Assembly: GCF_030812335.1 (NCBI RefSeq) | Contig: NZ_JAUSSN010000003.1 | Coordinates: 372,001 to 436,000 of the forward strand | From: Pseudarthrobacter oxydans | GTDB lineage: Bacteria > Actinomycetota > Actinomycetes > Actinomycetales > Micrococcaceae | Direction of reading: 5' to 3' | DNA: 64,000 nucleotides | Shown: positions 26,612 through 35,680 of the stretch, piece by piece | How the letters are laid out: the number at the start of each line of letters is the position of its first letter | Numbering within the stretch: position 1 is the first letter of the stretch | Notes under the pieces: model-generated | The model's database searches: none | What the model was told of the DNA's origin: nothing | The model's input: only the letters and a program-made list of their open reading frames with translations | Translations under genes and position numbers: made by a program

Positions 26612-28363
26612 TCAGCGCAGCGGAACGATGTCCTCGACGCCCAGGCGTGCGGCGTCAGCGGATTCGTCGTCCGGCTGCTCCTGGCTGAGCCGTTCGGCGT
26701 CGACCCTGGCCAGGTAGTGCTTGATCTCGCCCTCGCGCTGCGCATCGCTCCAGCCGAGGACATCTCCCATCAGTTTAGCGACTACCGGTGCGGCGGACAC
26801 ACCGCGGTCCCAGGCCTCGATGGAAATCCGGGTCCGGCGGGTCAGCACGTCCTGCACATGCCGGGCCCCCTCATGGGTGGCGGCGTACACGGCCTCGGCG
26901 GCGAGGTAGTCGTCCGCGCCGGGCAGCGGTTCGCCCAGTTCCGGGTTCTCGGTGATGAGCGCCAGCACCTCCCGGGCCATCGAACCGTAGCGGTTGAGCA
27001 GGTGCTCGATCCGCGCCACGTGCACTCCGGTTTCCTCCGCCATCCGGTTCCGCTTGTTCCACGCGGCTTTGAATCCGGTGGCGCCCAGCAGCGGGATGGA
27101 CTCCGTGCAGCTGGGCGGGACACGTTCGTCCATGCTGCGGGTGGCCTCGTCGACGGCGTCCTTGGCCATGACCCGGTAGGTGGTCCATTTGCCGCCGGCC
27201 ACAACGACGAGGCCGGGCACCGGGTGGGCCACGACGTGTTCGCGGGACAGTTTGGCGGTGGAGTCGTTTTCGCCGGCCAGCAGCGGGCGGAGCCCGGCGT
27301 AGACCCCTTCGACGTCCTCGCGGGTGAGCGGGCGTTTCAGGACCCGGTTCACATGCTCGAGGATGTAGTCGATGTCCTTGCTGGACGCGGCCGGGTGGGC
27401 TTTGTCGAGGTGCCAGTCGGTGTCGGTGGTGCCGATGATCCAGTGCCGGCCCCAGGGGATGACGAACAGGACGGATTTCTCGGTCCGCAGGATCAGCCCC
27501 ACGGTCGACTGGAAGCGGTCCCGCGGCACCACCAGGTGGATGCCCTTGGAGGCGCGGACCTTGAGCTGGCCGCGGTCGGTCACCATGGCCTGGGTCTCGT
27601 CGGTCCAGACGCCCGTGGCATTGATGACCTGCTTGGCCTTGATGTTGAACGAGGACCCGTCCTCGTGGTTGACCACCTTCGCGCCGACCACGCGTTCGCC
27701 TTCGCGGAGAAAGGACACCACGGACATCTGGTTCACCGCGTGGGCACCGTAGTAGGCCGCGGTGCGGACCAGGTTGGCGCAGTATTTGGCGTCGTCGACC
27801 TGGCCGTCGTAGTACCGGATCGAGCCGACGAACGCATCGTCCTTCAGGCTCGGCGCTGCCCGCAGGGTCCCCCGGCGGCTCAGGTGCTTGTGGAACGGCA
27901 CGCCGCGGCGCTGGCCGGTGGAGATGGACATGGCGTCGTACAAGGCGATGCCCGCGCCCACATAGGGCCGTTCAAGGAACGGCTTGGTCAGCGGGTACAG
28001 GAAGGGAACGGGCCGGGCGAGGTGCGGGGCGAGCGCGGAGAGAATCAGTCCGCGTTCGTGCAGCGCCTCTTTGACCAGGGCGAAATCGAGCATCTCCAGG
28101 TAGCGCAGGCCGCCGTGGATCAGCTTGGAGGAGCGGGAGGAGGTGCCCGCGGCCCAGTCGTTGGCCTCGACGATGCCGACGCTCAGGCCGCGCGTGACGG
28201 CGTCCAGGGCCGCGCCGGTGCCGACGATGCCGCCGCCGACGATCAGGATGTCGAGTTCCTTCCCCGGTTCGGTGGTGCCCCTGAGTACCGCGAGTGAAGC
28301 TTCGCGTTCCGCAGGCCCAAGGGCACCGCCGGCCTTGGGAGAACCGCCGGGAAAACTGTTCAT
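26612..28363 (-). CDS. glpD: aerobic glycerol-3-phosphate dehydrogenase
   Basis: 583 residues. The FAD-binding motif DILIVGGGIVGTGAALDAVTRGL is at about 38-60, followed by the GlpD segment SSRSSKLIHGGLRYLE. The C-terminal DUF-like helical cap (GARHVQDVLTRRTRISIE) completes the family. It oxidises glycerol-3-phosphate to dihydroxyacetone phosphate and passes electrons to the quinone pool at the membrane. A GGAGGCG ribosome site precedes the ATG. The PTS IIA gene follows. No glpF or glpK is in the window. Confidence 0.96.
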   Translation of the reverse strand: MNSFPGGSPKAGGALGPAEREASLAVLRGTTEPGKELDILIVGGGIVGTGAALDAVTRGLSVGIVEANDWAAGTSSRSSKLIHGGLRYLEMLDFALVKEALHERGLILSALAPHLARPVPFLYPLTKPFLERPYVGAGIALYDAMSISTGQRRGVPFHKHLSRRGTLRAAPSLKDDAFVGSIRYYDGQVDDAKYCANLVRTAAYYGAHAVNQMSVVSFLREGERVVGAKVVNHEDGSSFNIKAKQVINATGVWTDETQAMVTDRGQLKVRASKGIHLVVPRDRFQSTVGLILRTEKSVLFVIPWGRHWIIGTTDTDWHLDKAHPAASSKDIDYILEHVNRVLKRPLTREDVEGVYAGLRPLLAGENDSTAKLSREHVVAHPVPGLVVVAGGKWTTYRVMAKDAVDEATRSMDERVPPSCTESIPLLGATGFKAAWNKRNRMAEETGVHVARIEHLLNRYGSMAREVLALITENPELGEPLPGADDYLAAEAVYAATHEGARHVQDVLTRRTRISIEAWDRGVSAAPVVAKLMGDVLGWSDAQREGEIKHYLARVDAERLSQEQPDDESADAARLGVEDIVPLR

Positions 28364-28437
28364 GTCACGCCTCCATCCGTCTCAAAGCTCGTAGTGCACC
28401 CACACTACTTCCAACTTCCCCGGATGGGCAGGGGCTG

Positions 28438-29574
28438 TCAGTTGCCGGCGTAGGGCGAGACGACGACGTCGACGCGCTGGAATTCCTTCAGGTCCGAGTA
28501 GCCGGTGGTTGCCATGGACCGGCGCAGCGCACCGATCAGGTTGGACGTTCCGGACGTGTGGTGGCCCGGCCCGAAGAGGACCTCCTCGAGCGGCCCGACG
28601 GTGCCGACGTTGACCCGGTCGCCGCGGGGAAGTTCGAGGTGGTGCGCTTCCTGGCCCCAGTGCCAGCCCTTGCCCGGGGCTTCCTCGGCGCGGGCCAGGG
28701 CACTGCCGAGCATCACGGCGTCGGCGCCCATGGCGATCGCCTTGACGATGTCGCCGGAGGATCCCATGCCGCCGTCGGCGATCACGTGGACGTAGCGGCC
28801 GCCGGACTCGTCCATGTAGTCGCGGCGGGCCGCGGCGACGTCGGAAATGGCGGAGGCCATCGGCGAGTGGATGCCGAGGGCCCGGCGGGTGGTGCTCGTG
28901 GCGCCGCCGCCGAAGCCGACCAGCACGCCGGCGGCCCCGGTGCGCATGAGGTGCAGGGCCGGGGTGTAGCCGGCGGCCCCGCCGACGATGACCGGGACGT
29001 CGAGTTCGTAGATGAACTGCTTCAGGTTCAGCGGTTCGTGGGCCTTCGAGACATGCTCGGCCGAGACGGTGGTGCCGCGGATCACGAAGATGTCGACGCC
29101 GGCGGCCACCACGGTCTTGTAATGTTCCTGGGTCCGCTGCGGGGTGAGCGAGCCGGCGACGGTGACGCCGGCGGCGCGGATCTCCGCGAGCCGGGTGGTG
29201 ATCAGCTCCGGCTGGATCGGGGCCTGGTAGAGCTCCTGCATGCGCCGGGTGACGGCGGGGCTGTTGGTCTCGTCCTCGAGCGCGCCGATCTGGTCCAGCA
29301 CGGCCTGCGGGTCCTCGTACCGGGTCCAGAGGCCCTCGAGGTCGAGGACGCCGAGTCCGCCGAGCCGGCCCAGGGCGATGACGGTTTCCGGGGACATGGC
29401 CGAATCCATCGGAGCGGCGATGACCGGCATGTCGAACTTGTAGGCGTCGATCTGCCAGGCGACGGACACTTCCTTGGGGTCACGCGTACGTCGGTTGGGG
29501 ACGATCGCAATGTCATCCAGGGAGTAGGCACGACGCCCACGCTTGCCACGGCCAATCTCAATCTCGTAAGTCAC
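28438..29574 (-). CDS. guaB3: GuaB3-family IMP dehydrogenase-related protein
   Basis: 378 residues: the IMPDH TIM barrel without the CBS domains. The N-terminus EIEIGRGKRGRRAYSLDDIAIVPNRRT and VIAAPMDSAMSPE are GuaB3 hallmarks. The catalytic loop reads GFGGGATSTTR; the Cys that forms the thioimidate in GuaB (C314 of the paralogue at 33988-35499) is Ser227 here. Its activity is thus unclear. It starts at GTG with TAACCT 6 nt upstream. It is clustered with guaA and guaB, as is usual in actinobacteria. Confidence 0.92.
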   Translation of the reverse strand: MTYEIEIGRGKRGRRAYSLDDIAIVPNRRTRDPKEVSVAWQIDAYKFDMPVIAAPMDSAMSPETVIALGRLGGLGVLDLEGLWTRYEDPQAVLDQIGALEDETNSPAVTRRMQELYQAPIQPELITTRLAEIRAAGVTVAGSLTPQRTQEHYKTVVAAGVDIFVIRGTTVSAEHVSKAHEPLNLKQFIYELDVPVIVGGAAGYTPALHLMRTGAAGVLVGFGGGATSTTRRALGIHSPMASAISDVAAARRDYMDESGGRYVHVIADGGMGSSGDIVKAIAMGADAVMLGSALARAEEAPGKGWHWGQEAHHLELPRGDRVNVGTVGPLEEVLFGPGHHTSGTSNLIGALRRSMATTGYSDLKEFQRVDVVVSPYAGN

Positions 29575-29580
29575 TGCTCT

Positions 29581-29586
29581 AGGTTA
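29581..29586 (-). promoter_or_regulatory. leaderless-type -10 (TAACCT) for guaB3
   Basis: TAACCT, 6 nt (AGAGCA), then the GTG at 29574. Confidence 0.55.
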
Positions 29587-29875
29587 TCCCAGTGAACGCG
29601 CGCGGAGCCGATGCACCGCCCCGCGGCGGCCCGCCTGCGCCGCTTTGACTGGGCAAGCGTCGGCTGGGACGCGGGCGGGCTGTCCGCCATCCGGTCCGCC
29701 GTCACCTTTGGATTCAGCAGCGTCCCACCGGAGCCCAGCCTGGCGCGGGTCCGCACCACCGTGCTGCAGCCGGCCGCCGATGGGAAGGAGTCCCCATCGC
29801 GGCGACAACCGGGATGAACTAGTTTGGGAGCAGAGTCCGGCCGTTTCCTGTGCCGGAACAACGTTGGGGGAATCA
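29587..29875. other. intergenic stretch, no supported gene
   Basis: About 290 bp between the divergent guaB3 and WXG100-like genes. It should hold the promoter of the WXG100 cassette. A 68-codon open frame at 29611-29817 has no ribosome site and no family resemblance, so I do not call it a gene. Confidence 0.5.
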
Positions 29876-30802
29876 ATGGCGCCGGGCTTTTTTGGAGCGG
29901 ACATCACGCAGCTCCGCACCCTGTCGAAATCGCTGGGGCAATCCGGGAACCGGCTCACCTCGGTTGAATCCACTGTCAATTCCCTCGTGCAGTCAGCCGC
30001 GTGGAAGGGATCGGACGGCGACAGGTTCCGCAGCGAATGGAGCTCCTCCCTCCGGCCCATGCTCAACCGCGCCGCCGCCACGCTGCAGAACCAGTCGCAG
30101 GTTCTGCTGACCCAGGCCAACGAGCAGGAACGGGCCAGCCTTCCCGCGGGACCGTCCGCAGCGCCCGGGCAGACCCCCGGACAGACCCCGGCCTCCCCCG
30201 GCCCGTCGGCCCCGGAACGGAACTGGGGAGACGCCTTCACCGACCCGAACTACCAACATGCGCCCTCCGGCCTGGAGTGGCTGCTGGAAAAGCTCGGGGC
30301 CGACGACGGCAACGGTCCGGCGGCGATCGCCAGCGGCCTGCAGTTCGTCGCTGACAAGTTCAGCTGGAACCTCGATCTGGCGAAGGTCGAGGCGGGCACC
30401 AGCAAGTTCTTCGATGCCATGAAGGGCGTCGGCAAAGGCCTCGTGGGACTGGGGATCGTCCTCGGCGGACTCGACATCGCCTCCGGCATTGAAAACCGTG
30501 ATCCGTTCCGGGTGGCGGACGGCGCGGTGGGCGGAGGTCTTGCCGTAGCCGCCGCCGTCGCCGCGGCCACGGGCGTGGGCCTGCCCGTGGCGGCCGCCAT
30601 CGGCGGCGCCGGCCTGCTGTGGGGTCTGGCCTCCATGGCGTCCGGGGACGTCCCGGTCACCAAGCGGATCTGGGACTTCGGTGCGGGCGTCGTCGGCGGC
30701 GTCCAGGACCTGGCTACCGGAGCGGCCAGCGGCGTCAGGGATCTGGCTGACGGCGCCAAGGACGCCGTCGGGTGGGTCGGCGGTAGGCTCGGATTCGGCT
30801 AA
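29876..30802 (+). CDS. WXG100-like putative type VII secretion substrate
   Basis: 308 residues. Residues 1-90 have the WXG100 layout: two helices separated by a turn with W43-K-G45 (QSAAWKGSDGDRFRSEW), then a second helix. A Pro-rich linker (about 95-118) leads to a C-terminal domain rich in Gly and Ala with a hydrophobic core (about 205-255), reminiscent of membrane-active or toxin-carrying T7SS effectors. A GGGGGA ribosome site precedes the ATG. It is the first of three same-strand genes. No EccC-type ATPase lies in the window, so secretion is inferred. Confidence 0.7.
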   Translation: MAPGFFGADITQLRTLSKSLGQSGNRLTSVESTVNSLVQSAAWKGSDGDRFRSEWSSSLRPMLNRAAATLQNQSQVLLTQANEQERASLPAGPSAAPGQTPGQTPASPGPSAPERNWGDAFTDPNYQHAPSGLEWLLEKLGADDGNGPAAIASGLQFVADKFSWNLDLAKVEAGTSKFFDAMKGVGKGLVGLGIVLGGLDIASGIENRDPFRVADGAVGGGLAVAAAVAAATGVGLPVAAAIGGAGLLWGLASMASGDVPVTKRIWDFGAGVVGGVQDLATGAASGVRDLADGAKDAVGWVGGRLGFG

Positions 30803-30864
30803 ACGACAGCGGCGGCCCCGGCCGGCGCCACGGACACAGCACCAGCGGACAACACAAGGACCAG

Positions 30865-31515
30865 ATGACTGAACAGATTTTGCCCGACACGGCCTACCGG
30901 GTCACCAGCCACGAGATCCTCGCCCTCCTCGCCTTCGCGCCGGGACCGGGGACGGCGCTGACCCGCCGGGTGCTGGCACTCGCCGACCTCCCGGATGACC
31001 ACGACCTGGTCCGGGCCGGCATCGGCACGTTGAACGTCCGGGACACCGTCTCGATTGAGGGCGAGCAGGTGGGACTGAAGGGGCCGGCCGGCTACCTGGC
31101 TGAGGTCTTCAGCACCTCGACCATGTGGTTCGACATCACCAGGGTCGGCCCGGACGCGGTCGCGCCGGCCTACATCGTCGAATCACCGGCCGGCCGGGTG
31201 GCGATGTTCCTGCGCCCCCTGAGCGAGTATGTGTGCCTGCCCCTGAATGAGGACGCCGCCACCTTGGACATGGTGGAAGCGACCGTCAATGACGCCGTCG
31301 CCGCCGCGCGGCAGCCCGGCGGAGGCATCGTCACCTCCCGGCGCTACGACGGCGCGGCCGAACCGTCCGTGGCGAACATCAAGGTCCTCGACGACGGCTC
31401 ACTCAAGCTGGCGGCGGCCCCGCTCGACCCGGCCGGCCAGCTGACGGTCAGGGACCTCACGGAGACGGAACAGCCCGGCTCCGCGGTCCGCGGCGTGCTC
31501 TCGGTGCCGGCGTGA
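30865..31515 (+). CDS. unknown protein of the WXG100 cassette (possible chaperone/immunity)
   Basis: 216 residues, no signal peptide or membrane segment. An N-terminal helical part (SHEILALLAFAPGPGTALTRRVLAL) is followed by mixed alpha/beta sequence containing GGGIVTSRRYDG. The size and position after a WXG100-like gene recall ESX secretion-associated proteins such as EspG, but I see no decisive motif. AAGGA precedes the ATG. It lies 62 bp after the WXG100 gene and overlaps the next gene by 4 bp. Confidence 0.65.
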   Translation: MTEQILPDTAYRVTSHEILALLAFAPGPGTALTRRVLALADLPDDHDLVRAGIGTLNVRDTVSIEGEQVGLKGPAGYLAEVFSTSTMWFDITRVGPDAVAPAYIVESPAGRVAMFLRPLSEYVCLPLNEDAATLDMVEATVNDAVAAARQPGGGIVTSRRYDGAAEPSVANIKVLDDGSLKLAAAPLDPAGQLTVRDLTETEQPGSAVRGVLSVPA

Positions 31516-32018
31516 CCGGCGCGGCCGCCGGAGTGGTTCCCCGCGAAGAGGCGTTCGGCTTCGCCCAGCGCCGGTCCCTGGTGTTCTCCGCCTGGTGGTA
31601 CCCCGCCGTGCTGGCCGTCTCCGGGGCCGTTTATGCCGGACTCGCCCTGGCCCTGGGGCAGAGCGCGGAAACGGGAGTTGTCATGGCAATCCTGGGAGTG
31701 GCCGGCTCAGCCCTGGGCTGGGCCTTCACGGCCTGGCCGCGGTTCACCCGCAAGCCGCCCAGGCCCGCTGCGGATATCCCGCGGGTGGAACAGGGTATCC
31801 GGATCACTCGCGGAATGATCCGGACCATCCTGATCGCCAGCGGGCTGGGTGTTGGCGCCCTGGTGCTGTTCACGCCCAACGGCGGCTCACCGGAATCCCT
31901 GCCGCTGCTGGCCATGCTGGTGACCTGGCCGCTGGGCCTGGCCGCGGGCCTTGCCTACACCCGCCGGCTCATGATGAACAGCGCCGGGCTCTACGCGCGG
32001 TGGCTGGAACGCCGCTAA
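31512..32018 (+). CDS. four-TM membrane protein of the WXG100 cassette
   Basis: 168 residues with about four membrane segments (roughly 27-46, 54-73, 106-123 and 130-150) and a basic cytoplasmic loop (RFTRKPPRPAADIPR). The GTG start overlaps the preceding stop (GTGA), so translation is coupled. It ends convergently with the ABC exporter gene, 18 bp away. No family is recognised. A role as partner or immunity protein for the secreted WXG100-like product is only an inference from gene order. Confidence 0.65.
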   Translation: MTGAAAGVVPREEAFGFAQRRSLVFSAWWYPAVLAVSGAVYAGLALALGQSAETGVVMAILGVAGSALGWAFTAWPRFTRKPPRPAADIPRVEQGIRITRGMIRTILIASGLGVGALVLFTPNGGSPESLPLLAMLVTWPLGLAAGLAYTRRLMMNSAGLYARWLERR

Positions 32019-32036
32019 AAGCGCCAGGCCGGGCCC

Positions 32037-33878
32037 TCAAACGCCTTCGGCCTCGTCCACGCTGAGCTGGGACTCGAACATCCGGAAGTAGCGGCCGCGC
32101 AGGGCCACCAGCTCCTTGTGGGTGCCCTGCTCCACGATCCGGCCGTCTTCCAGCATGTAGACGACGTCCGCCTTCTCGATGGTGGCGAGGCGGTGGCTGA
32201 TGGCGATGATCGTGCTGCTGCGGTCGTCGAAGAGCCGCGTGAAGATCCGGTGCTCCGCGAGCGCGTCAATGGCCGAGGTCGGCTCGTCCATGACCATGAA
32301 CGGGGCATTGCGGTAGAAGTTCCGGGCCATCGCGAGGCGCTGCCACTGCCCGCCGGACAGCCCGCTGCCCTTCCGCCCGCGCGGATCCTCCATCCAGTTG
32401 CTGACGTGGTTATCCAGGCCGTTGGGCAGCTTGTTGATGAACTCGAGGGCTTCGGCGTCGGCCGCGGCGCGGCGGATCCGCCCGTCGTCGCGCGGTGAAT
32501 CGACGTCGCCGAAGAAGATGTTCTCCGCCGCGGTGGCGAACTCGTACTTCAGGAACTCCTGGCTGAGCACCGCCAGATGGCGGTGCCAGGACTTGACGTC
32601 GACGGCGGCGAGGTCAACGCCGTCGAGCAGCACCTGCCCGGAGTCCGGGCGGTAGAGCCCGGCGAGGATGCGGATGAGGGTGGATTTGCCGGCGCCGTTC
32701 TCCCCCACGATCGCGATGTGCTGGCCTTCGCGGATGGTCAGCGAGATGCCCCTGATGACTTCCAGGTCGCTGCCGGTGTAGGTGAAGCGGATGTCCCGCA
32801 GTTCCACGGTCGTGGGCGCCTGCAGCAGCGGCGGGGCGTGGTCGGAGTGCACCGGCAGCGCCATGAAGAGCTCGTAGTCCTTGAGGTTCGCGAGGTCCTC
32901 GTCAATGGAGCTGAGGGAGGAGACGAGGCTGTTGGCGGTGGACAGGGCCCGGCTGACGATCTGCTGGACGTAGAGGAACTGCCCCACCGGCTGGGCCCGG
33001 GCGATGATCTGCCCGACCACCCAGATCAGGGACACGACTTCGGCGCCGTACTGCAGGGCGTCGGCGGCGAGCTGTTTGGGGATGTAGCGCTTCTGGAAAT
33101 CCAGCCGCCGCCGCTCATCCGCGTCGCGCAGCCGGGAGCGGAAGTCCATGAGGTATCCGACGATCCCGTAGAGGCGCATCTCGGCGATGTGCTGCGGGCG
33201 CAGGAGGTTGGTCTCGATCATCCGCCGCTGCCGGCGGGAATCGATCTGGGTGTTCCAGTGCGCGATCTGCTCGCGGGAAAGCTTGAACTGCAGGTAGACG
33301 CTGGGCACGATCGCCACGAGCACGATCACCGCGATCCACCAGCTGACCAGCAGCAGAGCGCCGATCGCCAGGATCACCGAGACCAGCTGGGTGAAGATGG
33401 CCGCGATCCGGTCCAGGACCCGGGCGTAGGAATCGGAGAAGCGCTTGGCCCGGTCGTACAGGTCCACCGTTTCCTTGTCGTCGTAGCGCCAGAATTCCAG
33501 CGCCAGGAACCGCTCGTACATGAGGTCGCCCACGATCGCGCCGACCTTGAAGCTCATGAGCTGCTGGATGTACCGGTCCACGCTGCTGAAGGCGCCCCAG
33601 AACAGGCCCAGCGCGGCGGTGATGATGACGTAGACGATGGCCTGCTGCCCCGCGGCGGCGTCGCCGGCGTAGGCGGCCGCGAGGGCCGTGGTGGTCAGGG
33701 CGGCGAAGTAGGTGGTGACGAGCGGAAGCAGTGCCGAGATCAGCGAGCCCGCCACTTTCATGACGACGGCGGCGGGCGAGGCCCGGAAGCTGACGCGCAG
33801 CACCTGCGCCACCGCGCGGGCATAGGGCCGCAGCGCCAGTTTGCGCTTCGGCTCACGGGCGGGCCTGAGTTCGGACAT
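32037..33878 (-). CDS. ABC exporter, fused permease and ATPase
   Basis: 613 residues. Six membrane segments occupy about 25-330, then one ATPase: GENGAGKSTLIRIL (Walker A), a Q-loop in SQEFLKYEF, LSGGQWQRLAMAR (signature) and FMVMDEPTSAID (Walker B), followed by ISHRLATIEKAD. It is a half-transporter that works as a dimer to export lipid, peptide or drug substrates; the substrate is unknown. TAGGCT lies 6 nt before the ATG and GGAGG overlaps that spacer, so either leaderless or short-leader initiation is possible. Confidence 0.92.
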   Translation of the reverse strand: MSELRPAREPKRKLALRPYARAVAQVLRVSFRASPAAVVMKVAGSLISALLPLVTTYFAALTTTALAAAYAGDAAAGQQAIVYVIITAALGLFWGAFSSVDRYIQQLMSFKVGAIVGDLMYERFLALEFWRYDDKETVDLYDRAKRFSDSYARVLDRIAAIFTQLVSVILAIGALLLVSWWIAVIVLVAIVPSVYLQFKLSREQIAHWNTQIDSRRQRRMIETNLLRPQHIAEMRLYGIVGYLMDFRSRLRDADERRRLDFQKRYIPKQLAADALQYGAEVVSLIWVVGQIIARAQPVGQFLYVQQIVSRALSTANSLVSSLSSIDEDLANLKDYELFMALPVHSDHAPPLLQAPTTVELRDIRFTYTGSDLEVIRGISLTIREGQHIAIVGENGAGKSTLIRILAGLYRPDSGQVLLDGVDLAAVDVKSWHRHLAVLSQEFLKYEFATAAENIFFGDVDSPRDDGRIRRAAADAEALEFINKLPNGLDNHVSNWMEDPRGRKGSGLSGGQWQRLAMARNFYRNAPFMVMDEPTSAIDALAEHRIFTRLFDDRSSTIIAISHRLATIEKADVVYMLEDGRIVEQGTHKELVALRGRYFRMFESQLSVDEAEGV

Positions 33879-33884
33879 GCCTCC

Positions 33885-33890
33885 AGCCTA
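33885..33890 (-). promoter_or_regulatory. -10-like TAGGCT for the ABC exporter
   Basis: TAGGCT, 6 nt (GGAGGC), then the ATG at 33878. Confidence 0.4.
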
Positions 33891-33903
33891 GGACACAGGC
33901 CTG

Positions 33904-33969
33904 CCCAACTTACTCGCAGCAGGGGCCGTTATGAGCGTCCAAAACGGCCCCTGCTGCGAGTCAGTTGGG
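33904..33969. repeat. long intergenic palindrome, family A copy 1
   Basis: Two 27-nt arms (33904-33930 and 33943-33969) pair at 26 of 27 positions around a 12-nt loop. The arm core is CTCGCAGCAGGGGCCGTT. No T-tract follows on either strand. It lies 18 bp past the guaB stop and resembles the palindrome at 48541-48603. Confidence 0.85.
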
Positions 33970-33987
33970 TGAATCAGCCTGCGCGGT

Positions 33988-35562
<1,575 letters not shown>

Positions 35563-35680
35563 TCATTACGGGCATGGCCTGTGCAGAAGTGTTGAATAAA
35601 TAGTAGAACCTTGGCGGCGATCCCCATATTCCGGGGCGGTAATGTGAGCAACGGCACCGGCCGGCCGGCACGCCGCCGGG

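Noticed and set aside
29611..29817. A 68-codon frame upstream of the WXG100 cassette
   Set aside because: No ribosome site, no homology recognised, and comparable open frames exist on the other strand. Treated as intergenic.
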